Part shown: positions 24,001-39,000 of the stretch, in pieces | Layout: each line of letters opens with the position of its first letter | How positions within the stretch are numbered: position 1 is the stretch's first letter | NCBI RefSeq assembly: GCF_026151205.1 | Contig: NC_087075.1 | Location: forward strand, 3,510,359-3,574,358 | Length of the DNA: 64,000 nucleotides | Reading direction: 5' to 3' | Source: Bolinopsis microptera | Taxonomy: Eukaryota > Ctenophora > Tentaculata > Lobata > Bolinopsidae | The notes under the pieces: generated by a model | Told to the model about the DNA's origin: nothing | Databases searched by the model: none | Seen by the model: only the letters and a program-made list of their open reading frames with translations | Program-made: the position numbers and the translations under genes

Positions 24001-27000
24001 TAAATTTTAAACGTTATGCACTGTTTATCTAGGTTTCTTTTCAATTTCCATACAAACCGATCTAAAGAACAAACCTAAAGTAAGGAAAGTGACAGTGAGA
24101 TCTTTGTATTCAGACTCCTCTGAGTCTGGGTATTGTGAGGACTTAGCTGCACACTTCCATATCACGGGTGAAGTTGTAGTCAATCCTTGTAGCGTAGCAG
24201 CTGTGATGGTCAGACTAGATTCCTGGATATTGGTGCTAACTGTCCCTTGGGTGATAGTGTATCCTCCCTGACCGTCTGTTATTGGGGTGTTATCTCCACT
24301 CGTCCATGATACAGTAACAGCTGTAGTTACGTCTCCGATATTGCAGACCAATGTCTGGTCCACAGCGTCGGTTGCCGACATGTCAACAGGAGTGATAGCT
24401 GAAATAATTTGAGATAAATGGTTTCAAGATCATTTAATATCATTAGCTAAACTGGCTGCTAGAAAAACCATTGGTGTAGTCTATGGTTCTAGCGCCTTCA
24501 CAAGTAAAAAAATTAAACTTCTGAACATCCGTGTAAAGTTAATATTAGTAAGATACTCACTGAACACGTTCGAGTTAACGTTAGTTTTCTCTTCGGCCCC
24601 CGATGTCTTTCCATGCTCGTCAGATTGGATGACACATGTGTAAACAGCATCAGCCCCGTTTGCAGAGACAGGAATTGTCAGAACTGTAGTTTGACTGTTT
24701 GAACCAGAATCGTAAGTTCCAATGTCAATCTGATAGTCATCAGGAGCAGTACCGTGAGTTATACCACCACCCGAACGAGGTTTCTCCCATGTTACCGCGT
24801 CCAATTGCTTTGTCAGGCCGTTCACTACACAAGATATTGTTGCCGCTGTGTCCTTGAGAACTTCGCTGTGTTTTGCGACTACCTCTGAAGTTACGAATTT
24901 TCTTACCAATATGATTTCAAAATAACCTGTAGCCATAAAAATAAAGATTTTAAATTTTAAACGTTATGCACTGTTTATCTAGGTTTCTTTTCAATTTCCA
25001 TACAAACCGATCTAAAGAACAAACCTAAAGTAAGGAAAGTGACAGTGAGATCTTTGTATTCAGACTCCTCTGAGTCTGGGTATTGTGAGGACTTAGCTGC
25101 ACACTTCCATATCACGGGTGAAGTTGTAGTCAATCCTTGTAGCGTAGCAGCTGTGATGGTCAGACTAGATTCCTGGATATTGGTGCTAACTGTCCCTTGG
25201 GTGATAGTGTATCCTCCCTGACCGTCTGTTATTGGGGTGTTATCTCCACTCGTCCATGATACAGTAACAGCTGTAGTTACGTCTCCGATATTGCAGACCA
25301 ATGTCTGGTCCACAGCGTCGGTTGCCGACATGTCAACAGGAGTGATAGCTGAAATAATTTGAGATAAATGGTTTCAAGATCATTTAATATCATTAGCTAA
25401 ACTGGCTGCTAGAAAAACCATTGGTGTAGTCTATGGTTCTAGCGCCTTCACAAGTAAAAAAATTAAACTTCTGAACATCCGTGTAAAGTTAATATTAGTA
25501 AGATACTCACTGAACACGTTCGAGTTAACGTTAGTTTTCTCTTCGGCCCCCGATGTCTTTCCATGCTCGTCAGATTGGATGACACATGTGTAAACAGCAT
25601 CAGCCCCGTTTGCAGAGACAGGAATTGTCAGAACTGTAGTTTGACTGTTTGAACCAGAATCGTAAGTTCCAATGTCAATCTGATAGTCATCAGGAGCAGT
25701 ACCGTGAGTTATACCACCACCCGAACGAGGTTTCTCCCATGTTACCGCGTCCAATTGCTTTGTCAGGCCGTTCACTACACAAGATATTGTTGCCGCTGTG
25801 TCCTTGAGAACTTCGCTGTGTTTTGCGACTACCTCTGAAGTTACGAATTTTCTTACCAATATGATTTCAAAATAACCTGTAGCCATAAAAATAAAGATTT
25901 TAAATTTTAAACGTTATGCACTGTTTATCTAGGTTTCTTTTCAATTTCCATACAAACCGATCTAAAGAACAAACCTAAAGTAAGGAAAGTGACAGTGAGA
26001 TCTTTGTATTCAGACTCCTCTGAGTCTGGGTATTGTGAGGACTTAGCTGCACACTTCCATATCACGGGTGAAGTTGTAGTCAATCCTTGTAGCGTAGCAG
26101 CTGTGATGGTCAGACTAGATTCCTGGATATTGGTGCTAACTGTCCCTTGGGTGATAGTGTATCCTCCCTGACCGTCTGTTATTGGGGTGTTATCTCCACT
26201 CGTCCATGATACAGTAACAGCTGTAGTTACGTCTCCGATATTGCAGACCAATGTCTGGTCCACAGCGTCGGTTGCCGACATGTCAACAGGAGTGATAGCT
26301 GAAATAATTTGAGATAAATGGTTTCAAGATCATTTAATATCATTAGCTAAACTGGCTGCTAGAAAAACCATTGGTGTAGTCTATGGTTCTAGCGCCTTCA
26401 CAAGTAAAAAAATTAAACTTCTGAACATCCGTGTAAAGTTAATATTAGTAAGATACTCACTGAACACGTTCGAGTTAACGTTAGTTTTCTCTTCGGCCCC
26501 CGATGTCTTTCCATGCTCGTCAGATTGGATGACACATGTGTAAACAGCATCAGCCCCGTTTGCAGAGACAGGAATTGTCAGAACTGTAGTTTGACTGTTT
26601 GAACCAGAATCGTAAGTTCCAATGTCAATCTGATAGTCATCAGGAGCAGTACCGTGAGTTATACCACCACCCGAACGAGGTTTCTCCCATGTTACCGCGT
26701 CCAATTGCTTTGTCAGGCCGTTCACTACACAAGATATTGTTGCCGCTGTGTCCTTGAGAACTTCGCTGTGTTTTGCGACTACCTCTGAAGTTACGAATTT
26801 TCTTACCAATATGATTTCAAAATAACCTGTAGCCATAAAAATAAAGATTTTAAATTTTAAACGTTATGCACTGTTTATCTAGGTTTCTTTTCAATTTCCA
26901 TACAAACCGATCTAAAGAACAAACCTAAAGTAAGGAAAGTGACAGTGAGATCTTTGTATTCAGACTCCTCTGAGTCTGGGTATTGTGAGGACTTAGCTGC

Positions 27001-30000
27001 ACACTTCCATATCACGGGTGAAGTTGTAGTCAATCCTTGTAGCGTAGCAGCTGTGATGGTCAGACTAGATTCCTGGATATTGGTGCTAACTGTCCCTTGG
27101 GTGATAGTGTATCCTCCCTGACCGTCTGTTATTGGGGTGTTATCTCCACTCGTCCATGATACAGTAACAGCTGTAGTTACGTCTCCGATATTGCAGACCA
27201 ATGTCTGGTCCACAGCGTCGGTTGCCGACATGTCAACAGGAGTGATAGCTGAAATAATTTGAGATAAATGGTTTCAAGATCATTTAATATCATTAGCTAA
27301 ACTGGCTGCTAGAAAAACCATTGGTGTAGTCTATGGTTCTAGCGCCTTCACAAGTAAAAAAATTAAACTTCTGAACATCCGTGTAAAGTTAATATTAGTA
27401 AGATACTCACTGAACACGTTCGAGTTAACGTTAGTTTTCTCTTCGGCCCCCGATGTCTTTCCATGCTCGTCAGATTGGATGACACATGTGTAAACAGCAT
27501 CAGCCCCGTTTGCAGAGACAGGAATTGTCAGAACTGTAGTTTGACTGTTTGAACCAGAATCGTAAGTTCCAATGTCAATCTGATAGTCATCAGGAGCAGT
27601 ACCGTGAGTTATACCACCACCCGAACGAGGTTTCTCCCATGTTACCGCGTCCAATTGCTTTGTCAGGCCGTTCACTACACAAGATATTGTTGCCGCTGTG
27701 TCCTTGAGAACTTCGCTGTGTTTTGCGACTACCTCTGAAGTTACGAATTTTCTTACCAATATGATTTCAAAATAACCTGTAGCCATAAAAATAAAGATTT
27801 TAAATTTTAAACGTTATGCACTGTTTATCTAGGTTTCTTTTCAATTTCCATACAAACCGATCTAAAGAACAAACCTAAAGTAAGGAAAGTGACAGTGAGA
27901 TCTTTGTATTCAGACTCCTCTGAGTCTGGGTATTGTGAGGACTTAGCTGCACACTTCCATATCACGGGTGAAGTTGTAGTCAATCCTTGTAGCGTAGCAG
28001 CTGTGATGGTCAGACTAGATTCCTGGATATTGGTGCTAACTGTCCCTTGGGTGATAGTGTATCCTCCCTGACCGTCTGTTATTGGGGTGTTATCTCCACT
28101 CGTCCATGATACAGTAACAGCTGTAGTTACGTCTCCGATATTGCAGACCAATGTCTGGTCCACAGCGTCGGTTGCCGACATGTCAACAGGAGTGATAGCT
28201 GAAATAATTTGAGATAAATGGTTTCAAGATCATTTAATATCATTAGCTAAACTGGCTGCTAGAAAAACCATTGGTGTAGTCTATGGTTCTAGCGCCTTCA
28301 CAAGTAAAAAAATTAAACTTCTGAACATCCGTGTAAAGTTAATATTAGTAAGATACTCACTGAACACGTTCGAGTTAACGTTAGTTTTCTCTTCGGCCCC
28401 CGATGTCTTTCCATGCTCGTCAGATTGGATGACACATGTGTAAACAGCATCAGCCCCGTTTGCAGAGACAGGAATTGTCAGAACTGTAGTTTGACTGTTT
28501 GAACCAGAATCGTAAGTTCCAATGTCAATCTGATAGTCATCAGGAGCAGTACCGTGAGTTATACCACCACCCGAACGAGGTTTCTCCCATGTTACCGCGT
28601 CCAATTGCTTTGTCAGGCCGTTCACTACACAAGATATTGTTGCCGCTGTGTCCTTGAGAACTTCGCTGTGTTTTGCGACTACCTCTGAAGTTACGAATTT
28701 TCTTACCAATATGATTTCAAAATAACCTGTAGCCATAAAAATAAAGATTTTAAATTTTAAACGTTATGCACTGTTTATCTAGGTTTCTTTTCAATTTCCA
28801 TACAAACCGATCTAAAGAACAAACCTAAAGTAAGGAAAGTGACAGTGAGATCTTTGTATTCAGACTCCTCTGAGTCTGGGTATTGTGAGGACTTAGCTGC
28901 ACACTTCCATATCACGGGTGAAGTTGTAGTCAATCCTTGTAGCGTAGCAGCTGTGATGGTCAGACTAGATTCCTGGATATTGGTGCTAACTGTCCCTTGG
29001 GTGATAGTGTATCCTCCCTGACCGTCTGTTATTGGGGTGTTATCTCCACTCGTCCATGATACAGTAACAGCTGTAGTTACGTCTCCGATATTGCAGACCA
29101 ATGTCTGGTCCACAGCGTCGGTTGCCGACATGTCAACAGGAGTGATAGCTGAAATAATTTGAGATAAATGGTTTCAAGATCATTTAATATCATTAGCTAA
29201 ACTGGCTGCTAGAAAAACCATTGGTGTAGTCTATGGTTCTAGCGCCTTCACAAGTAAAAAAATTAAACTTCTGAACATCCGTGTAAAGTTAATATTAGTA
29301 AGATACTCACTGAACACGTTCGAGTTAACGTTAGTTTTCTCTTCGGCCCCCGATGTCTTTCCATGCTCGTCAGATTGGATGACACATGTGTAAACAGCAT
29401 CAGCCCCGTTTGCAGAGACAGGAATTGTCAGAACTGTAGTTTGACTGTTTGAACCAGAATCGTAAGTTCCAATGTCAATCTGATAGTCATCAGGAGCAGT
29501 ACCGTGAGTTATACCACCACCCGAACGAGGTTTCTCCCATGTTACCGCGTCCAATTGCTTTGTCAGGCCGTTCACTACACAAGATATTGTTGCCGCTGTG
29601 TCCTTGAGAACTTCGCTGTGTTTTGCGACTACCTCTGAAGTTACGAATTTTCTTACCAATATGATTTCAAAATAACCTGTAGCCATAAAAATAAAGATTT
29701 TAAATTTTAAACGTTATGCACTGTTTATCTAGGTTTCTTTTCAATTTCCATACAAACCGATCTAAAGAACAAACCTAAAGTAAGGAAAGTGACAGTGAGA
29801 TCTTTGTATTCAGACTCCTCTGAGTCTGGGTATTGTGAGGACTTAGCTGCACACTTCCATATCACGGGTGAAGTTGTAGTCAATCCTTGTAGCGTAGCAG
29901 CTGTGATGGTCAGACTAGATTCCTGGATATTGGTGCTAACTGTCCCTTGGGTGATAGTGTATCCTCCCTGACCGTCTGTTATTGGGGTGTTATCTCCACT

Positions 30001-33000
30001 CGTCCATGATACAGTAACAGCTGTAGTTACGTCTCCGATATTGCAGACCAATGTCTGGTCCACAGCGTCGGTTGCCGACATGTCAACAGGAGTGATAGCT
30101 GAAATAATTTGAGATAAATGGTTTCAAGATCATTTAATATCATTAGCTAAACTGGCTGCTAGAAAAACCATTGGTGTAGTCTATGGTTCTAGCGCCTTCA
30201 CAAGTAAAAAAATTAAACTTCTGAACATCCGTGTAAAGTTAATATTAGTAAGATACTCACTGAACACGTTCGAGTTAACGTTAGTTTTCTCTTCGGCCCC
30301 CGATGTCTTTCCATGCTCGTCAGATTGGATGACACATGTGTAAACAGCATCAGCCCCGTTTGCAGAGACAGGAATTGTCAGAACTGTAGTTTGACTGTTT
30401 GAACCAGAATCGTAAGTTCCAATGTCAATCTGATAGTCATCAGGAGCAGTACCGTGAGTTATACCACCACCCGAACGAGGTTTCTCCCATGTTACCGCGT
30501 CCAATTGCTTTGTCAGGCCGTTCACTACACAAGATATTGTTGCCGCTGTGTCCTTGAGAACTTCGCTGTGTTTTGCGACTACCTCTGAAGTTACGAATTT
30601 TCTTACCAATATGATTTCAAAATAACCTGTAGCCATAAAAATAAAGATTTTAAATTTTAAACGTTATGCACTGTTTATCTAGGTTTCTTTTCAATTTCCA
30701 TACAAACCGATCTAAAGAACAAACCTAAAGTAAGGAAAGTGACAGTGAGATCTTTGTATTCAGACTCCTCTGAGTCTGGGTATTGTGAGGACTTAGCTGC
30801 ACACTTCCATATCACGGGTGAAGTTGTAGTCAATCCTTGTAGCGTAGCAGCTGTGATGGTCAGACTAGATTCCTGGATATTGGTGCTAACTGTCCCTTGG
30901 GTGATAGTGTATCCTCCCTGACCGTCTGTTATTGGGGTGTTATCTCCACTCGTCCATGATACAGTAACAGCTGTAGTTACGTCTCCGATATTGCAGACCA
31001 ATGTCTGGTCCACAGCGTCGGTTGCCGACATGTCAACAGGAGTGATAGCTGAAATAATTTGAGATAAATGGTTTCAAGATCATTTAATATCATTAGCTAA
31101 ACTGGCTGCTAGAAAAACCATTGGTGTAGTCTATGGTTCTAGCGCCTTCACAAGTAAAAAAATTAAACTTCTGAACATCCGTGTAAAGTTAATATTAGTA
31201 AGATACTCACTGAACACGTTCGAGTTAACGTTAGTTTTCTCTTCGGCCCCCGATGTCTTTCCATGCTCGTCAGATTGGATGACACATGTGTAAACAGCAT
31301 CAGCCCCGTTTGCAGAGACAGGAATTGTCAGAACTGTAGTTTGACTGTTTGAACCAGAATCGTAAGTTCCAATGTCAATCTGATAGTCATCAGGAGCAGT
31401 ACCGTGAGTTATACCACCACCCGAACGAGGTTTCTCCCATGTTACCGCGTCCAATTGCTTTGTCAGGCCGTTCACTACACAAGATATTGTTGCCGCTGTG
31501 TCCTTGAGAACTTCGCTGTGTTTTGCGACTACCTCTGAAGTTACGAATTTTCTTACCAATATGATTTCAAAATAACCTGTAGCCATAAAAATAAAGATTT
31601 TAAATTTTAAACGTTATGCACTGTTTATCTAGGTTTCTTTTCAATTTCCATACAAACCGATCTAAAGAACAAACCTAAAGTAAGGAAAGTGACAGTGAGA
31701 TCTTTGTATTCAGACTCCTCTGAGTCTGGGTATTGTGAGGACTTAGCTGCACACTTCCATATCACGGGTGAAGTTGTAGTCAATCCTTGTAGCGTAGCAG
31801 CTGTGATGGTCAGACTAGATTCCTGGATATTGGTGCTAACTGTCCCTTGGGTGATAGTGTATCCTCCCTGACCGTCTGTTATTGGGGTGTTATCTCCACT
31901 CGTCCATGATACAGTAACAGCTGTAGTTACGTCTCCGATATTGCAGACCAATGTCTGGTCCACAGCGTCGGTTGCCGACATGTCAACAGGAGTGATAGCT
32001 GAAATAATTTGAGATAAATGGTTTCAAGATCATTTAATATCATTAGCTAAACTGGCTGCTAGAAAAACCATTGGTGTAGTCTATGGTTCTAGCGCCTTCA
32101 CAAGTAAAAAAATTAAAACTTCTGAACATCCGTGTAAAGTTAATATTAGTAAGATACTCACTGAACACGTTCGAGTTAACGTTAGTTTTCTCTTCGGCCC
32201 CGATGTCTTTCCATGCTCGTCAGATTGGATGACACATGTGTAAACAGCATCAGCCCCGTTTGCAGAGACAGGAATTGTCAGAACTGTAGTTTGACTGTTT
32301 GAACCAGAATCGTAAGTTCCAATGTCAATCTGATAGTCATCAGGAGCAGTACCGTGAGTTATACCACCACCCGAACGAGGTTTCTCCCATGTTACCGCGT
32401 CCAATTGCTTTGTCAGGCCGTTCACTACACAAGATATTGTTGCCGCTGTGTCCTTGAGAACTTCGCTGTGTTTTGCGACTACCTCTGAAGTTACGAATTT
32501 TCTTACCAATATGATTTCAAAATAACCTGTAGCCATAAAAATAAAGATTTTAAATTTTAAACGTTATGCACTGTTTATCTAGGTTTCTTTTCAATTTCCA
32601 TACAAACCGATCTAAAGAACAAACCTAAAGTAAGGAAAGTGACAGTGAGATCTTTGTATTCAGACTCCTCTGAGTCTGGGTATTGTGAGGACTTAGCTGC
32701 ACACTTCCATATCACGGGTGAAGTTGTAGTCAATCCTTGTAGCGTAGCAGCTGTGATGGTCAGACTAGATTCCTGGATATTGGTGCTAACTGTCCCTTGG
32801 GTGATAGTGTATCCTCCCTGACCGTCTGTTATTGGGGTGTTATCTCCACTCGTCCATGATACAGTAACAGCTGTAGTTACGTCTCCGATATTGCAGACCA
32901 ATGTCTGGTCCACAGCGTCGGTTGCCGACATGTCAACAGGAGTGATAGCTGAAATAATTTGAGATAAATGGTTTCAAGATCATTTAATATCATTAGCTAA

Positions 33001-36000
33001 ACTGGCTGCTAGAAAAACCATTGGTGTAGTCTATGGTTCTAGCGCCTTCACAAGTAAAAAAATTAAACTTCTGAACATCCGTGTAAAGTTAATATTAGTA
33101 AGATACTCACTGAACACGTTCGAGTTAACGTTAGTTTTCTCTTCGGCCCCCGATGTCTTTCCATGCTCGTCAGATTGGATGACACATGTGTAAACAGCAT
33201 CAGCCCCGTTTGCAGAGACAGGAATTGTCAGAACTGTAGTTTGACTGTTTGAACCAGAATCGTAAGTTCCAATGTCAATCTGATAGTCATCAGGAGCAGT
33301 ACCGTGAGTTATACCACCACCCGAACGAGGTTTCTCCCATGTTACCGCGTCCAATTGCTGTCAGGCCGTTCACTACACAAGATATTGTTGCCGCTGTGTC
33401 CTTGAGAACTTCGCTGTGTTTTGCGACTACCTCTGAAGTTACGAATTTTCTTACCAATATGATTTCAAAATAACCTGTAGCCATAAAAATAAAGATTTTA
33501 AATTTTAAACGTTATGCACTGTTTATCTAGGTTTCTTTTCAATTTCCATACAAACCGATCTAAAGAACAAACCTAAAGTAAGGAAAGTGACAGTGAGATC
33601 TTTGTATTCAGACTCCTCTGAGTCTGGGTATTGTGAGGACTTAGCTGCACACTTCCATATCACGGGTGAAGTTGTAGTCAATCCTTGTAGCGTAGCAGCT
33701 GTGATGGTCAGACTAGATTCCTGGATATTGGTGCTAACTGTCCCTTGGGTGATAGTGTATCCTCCCTGACCGTCTGTTATTGGGGTGTTATCTCCACTCG
33801 TCCATGATACAGTAACAGCTGTAGTTACGTCTCCGATATTGCAGACCAATGTCTGGTCCACAGCGTCGGTTGCCGACATGTCAACAGGAGTGATAGCTGA
33901 AATAATTTGAGATAAATGGTTTCAAGATCATTTAATATCATTAGCTAAACTGGCTGCTAGAAAAACCATTGGTGTAGTCTATGGTTCTAGCGCCTTCACA
34001 AGTAAAAAAATTAAACTTCTGAACATCCGTGTAAAGTTAATATTAGTAAGATACTCACTGAACACGTTCGAGTTAACGTTAGTTTTCTCTTCGGCCCCCG
34101 ATGTCTTTCCATGCTCGTCAGATTGGATGACACATGTGTAAACAGCATCAGCCCCGTTTGCAGAGACAGGAATTGTCAGAACTGTAGTTTGACTGTTTGA
34201 ACCAGAATCGTAAGTTCCAATGTCAATCTGATAGTCATCAGGAGCAGTACCGTGAGTTATACCACCACCCGAACGAGGTTTCTCCCATGTTACCGCGTCC
34301 AATTGCTTTGTCAGGCCGTTCACTACACAAGATATTGTTGCCGCTGTGTCCTTGAGAACTTCGCTGTGTTTTGCGACTACCTCTGAAGTTACGAATTTTC
34401 TTACCAATATGATTTCAAAATAACCTGTAGCCATAAAAATAAAGATTTTAAATTTTAAACGTTATGCACTGTTTATCTAGGTTTCTTTTCAATTTCCATA
34501 CAAACCGATCTAAAGAACAAACCTAAAGTAAGGAAAGTGACAGTGAGATCTTTGTATTCAGACTCCTCTGAGTCTGGGTATTGTGAGGACTTAGCTGCAC
34601 ACTTCCATATCACGGGTGAAGTTGTAGTCAATCCTTGTAGCGTAGCAGCTGTGATGGTCAGACTAGATTCCTGGATATTGGTGCTAACTGTCCCTTGGGT
34701 GATAGTGTATCCTCCCTGACCGTCTGTTATTGGGGTGTTATCTCCACTCGTCCATGATACAGTAACAGCTGTAGTTACGTCTCCGATATTGCAGACCAAT
34801 GTCTGGTCCACAGCGTCGGTTGCCGACATGTCAACAGGAGTGATAGCTGAAATAATTTGAGATAAATGGTTTCAAGATCATTTAATATCATTAGCTAAAC
34901 TGGCTGCTAGAAAAACCATTGGTGTAGTCTATGGTTCTAGCGCCTTCACAAGTAAAAAAATTAAACTTCTGAACATCCGTGTAAAGTTAATATTAGTAAG
35001 ATACTCACTGAACACGTTCGAGTTAACGTTAGTTTTCTCTTCGGCCCCCGATGTCTTTCCATGCTCGTCAGATTGGATGACACATGTGTAAACAGCATCA
35101 GCCCCGTTTGCAGAGACAGGAATTGTCAGAACTGTAGTTTGACTGTTTGAACCAGAATCGTAAGTTCCAATGTCAATCTGATAGTCATCAGGAGCAGTAC
35201 CGTGAGTTATACCACCACCCGAACGAGGTTTCTCCCATGTTACCGCGTCCAATTGCTTTGTCAGGCCGTTCACTACACAAGATATTGTTGCCGCTGTGTC
35301 CTTGAGAACTTCGCTGTGTTTTGCGACTACCTCTGAAGTTACGAATTTTCTTACCAATATGATTTCAAAATAACCTGTAGCCATAAAAATAAAGATTTTA
35401 AATTTTAAACGTTATGCACTGTTTATCTAGGTTTCTTTTCAATTTCCATACAAACCGATCTAAAGAACAAACCTAAAGTAAGGAAAGTGACAGTGAGATC
35501 TTTGTATTCAGACTCCTCTGAGTCTGGGTATTGTGAGGACTTAGCTGCACACTTCCATATCACGGGTGAAGTTGTAGTCAATCCTTGTAGCGTAGCAGCT
35601 GTGATGGTCAGACTAGATTCCTGGATATTGGTGCTAACTGTCCCTTGGGTGATAGTGTATCCTCCCTGACCGTCTGTTATTGGGGTGTTATCTCCACTCG
35701 TCCATGATACAGTAACAGCTGTAGTTACGTCTCCGATATTGCAGACCAATGTCTGGTCCACAGCGTCGGTTGCCGACATGTCAACAGGAGTGATAGCTGA
35801 AATAATTTGAGATAAATGGTTTCAAGATCATTTAATATCATTAGCTAAACTGGCTGCTAGAAAAACCATTGGTGTAGTCTATGGTTCTAGCGCCTTCACA
35901 AGTAAAAAAATTAAACTTCTGAACATCCGTGTAAAGTTAATATTAGTAAGATACTCACTGAACACGTTCGAGTTAACGTTAGTTTTCTCTTCGGCCCCCG

Positions 36001-39000
36001 ATGTCTTTCCATGCTCGTCAGATTGGATGACACATGTGTAAACAGCATCAGCCCCGTTTGCAGAGACAGGAATTGTCAGAACTGTAGTTTGACTGTTTGA
36101 ACCAGAATCGTAAGTTCCAATGTCAATCTGATAGTCATCAGGAGCAGTACCGTGAGTTATACCACCACCCGAACGAGGTTTCTCCCATGTTACCGCGTCC
36201 AATTGCTTTGTCAGGCCGTTCACTACACAAGATATTGTTGCCGCTGTGTCCTTGAGAACTTCGCTGTGTTTTGCGACTACCTCTGAAGTTACGAATTTTC
36301 TTACCAATATGATTTCAAAATAACCTGTAGCCATAAAAATAAAGATTTTAAATTTTAAACGTTATGCACTGTTTATCTAGGTTTCTTTTCAATTTCCATA
36401 CAAACCGATCTAAAGAACAAACCTAAAGTAAGGAAAGTGACAGTGAGATCTTTGTATTCAGACTCCTCTGAGTCTGGGTATTGTGAGGACTTAGCTGCAC
36501 ACTTCCATATCACGGGTGAAGTTGTAGTCAATCCTTGTAGCGTAGCAGCTGTGATGGTCAGACTAGATTCCTGGATATTGGTGCTAACTGTCCCTTGGGT
36601 GATAGTGTATCCTCCCTGACCGTCTGTTATTGGGGTGTTATCTCCACTCGTCCATGATACAGTAACAGCTGTAGTTACGTCTCCGATATTGCAGACCAAT
36701 GTCTGGTCCACAGCGTCGGTTGCCGACATGTCAACAGGAGTGATAGCTGAAATAATTTGAGATAAATGGTTTCAAGATCATTTAATATCATTAGCTAAAC
36801 TGGCTGCTAGAAAAACCATTGGTGTAGTCTATGGTTCTAGCGCCTTCACAAGTAAAAAAATTAAACTTCTGAACATCCGTGTAAAGTTAATATTAGTAAG
36901 ATACTCACTGAACACGTTCGAGTTAACGTTAGTTTTCTCTTCGGCCCCCGATGTCTTTCCATGCTCGTCAGATTGGATGACACATGTGTAAACAGCATCA
37001 GCCCCGTTTGCAGAGACAGGAATTGTCAGAACTGTAGTTTGACTGTTTGAACCAGAATCGTAAGTTCCAATGTCAATCTGATAGTCATCAGGAGCAGTAC
37101 CGTGAGTTATACCACCACCCGAACGAGGTTTCTCCCATGTTACCGCGTCCAATTGCTTTGTCAGGCCGTTCACTACACAAGATATTGTTGCCGCTGTGTC
37201 CTTGAGAACTTCGCTGTGTTTTGCGACTACCTCTGAAGTTACGAATTTTCTTACCAATATGATTTCAAAATAACCTGTAGCCATAAAAATAAAGATTTTA
37301 AATTTTAAACGTTATGCACTGTTTATCTAGGTTTCTTTTCAATTTCCATACAAACCGATCTAAAGAACAAACCTAAAGTAAGGAAAGTGACAGTGAGATC
37401 TTTGTATTCAGACTCCTCTGAGTCTGGGTATTGTGAGGACTTAGCTGCACACTTCCATATCACGGGTGAAGTTGTAGTCAATCCTTGTAGCGTAGCAGCT
37501 GTGATGGTCAGACTAGATTCCTGGATATTGGTGCTAACTGTCCCTTGGGTGATAGTGTATCCTCCCTGACCGTCTGTTATTGGGGTGTTATCTCCACTCG
37601 TCCATGATACAGTAACAGCTGTAGTTACGTCTCCGATATTGCAGACCAATGTCTGGTCCACAGCGTCGGTTGCCGACATGTCAACAGGAGTGATAGCTGA
37701 AATAATTTGAGATAAATGGTTTCAAGATCATTTAATATCATTAGCTAAACTGGCTGCTAGAAAAACCATTGGTGTAGTCTATGGTTCTAGCGCCTTCACA
37801 AGTAAAAAAATTAAACTTCTGAACATCCGTGTAAAGTTAATATTAGTAAGATACTCACTGAACACGTTCGAGTTAACGTTAGTTTTCTCTTCGGCCCCCG
37901 ATGTCTTTCCATGCTCGTCAGATTGGATGACACATGTGTAAACAGCATCAGCCCCGTTTGCAGAGACAGGAATTGTCAGAACTGTAGTTTGACTGTTTGA
38001 ACCAGAATCGTAAGTTCCAATGTCAATCTGATAGTCATCAGGAGCAGTACCGTGAGTTATACCACCACCCGAACGAGGTTTCTCCCATGTTACCGCGTCC
38101 AATTGCTTTGTCAGGCCGTTCACTACACAAGATATTGTTGCCGCTGTGTCCTTGAGAACTTCGCTGTGTTTTGCGACTACCTCTGAAGTTACGAATTTTC
38201 TTACCAATATGATTTCAAAATAACCTGTAGCCATAAAAATAAAGATTTTAAATTTTAAACGTTATGCACTGTTTATCTAGGTTTCTTTTCAATTTCCATA
38301 CAAACCGATCTAAAGAACAAACCTAAAGTAAGGAAAGTGACAGTGAGATCTTTGTATTCAGACTCCTCTGAGTCTGGGTATTGTGAGGACTTAGCTGCAC
38401 ACTTCCATATCACGGGTGAAGTTGTAGTCAATCCTTGTAGCGTAGCAGCTGTGATGGTCAGACTAGATTCCTGGATATTGGTGCTAACTGTCCCTTGGGT
38501 GATAGTGTATCCTCCCTGACCGTCTGTTATTGGGGTGTTATCTCCACTCGTCCATGATACAGTAACAGCTGTAGTTACGTCTCCGATATTGCAGACCAAT
38601 GTCTGGTCCACAGCGTCGGTTGCCGACATGTCAACAGGAGTGATAGCTGAAATAATTTGAGATAAATGGTTTCAAGATCATTTAATATCATTAGCTAAAC
38701 TGGCTGCTAGAAAAACCATTGGTGTAGTCTATGGTTCTAGCGCCTTCACAAGTAAAAAAATTAAACTTCTGAACATCCGTGTAAAGTTAATATTAGTAAG
38801 ATACTCACTGAACACGTTCGAGTTAACGTTAGTTTTCTCTTCGGCCCCCGATGTCTTTCCATGCTCGTCAGATTGGATGACACATGTGTAAACAGCATCA
38901 GCCCCGTTTGCAGAGACAGGAATTGTCAGAACTGTAGTTTGACTGTTTGAACCAGAATCGTAAGTTCCAATGTCAATCTGATAGTCATCAGGAGCAGTAC

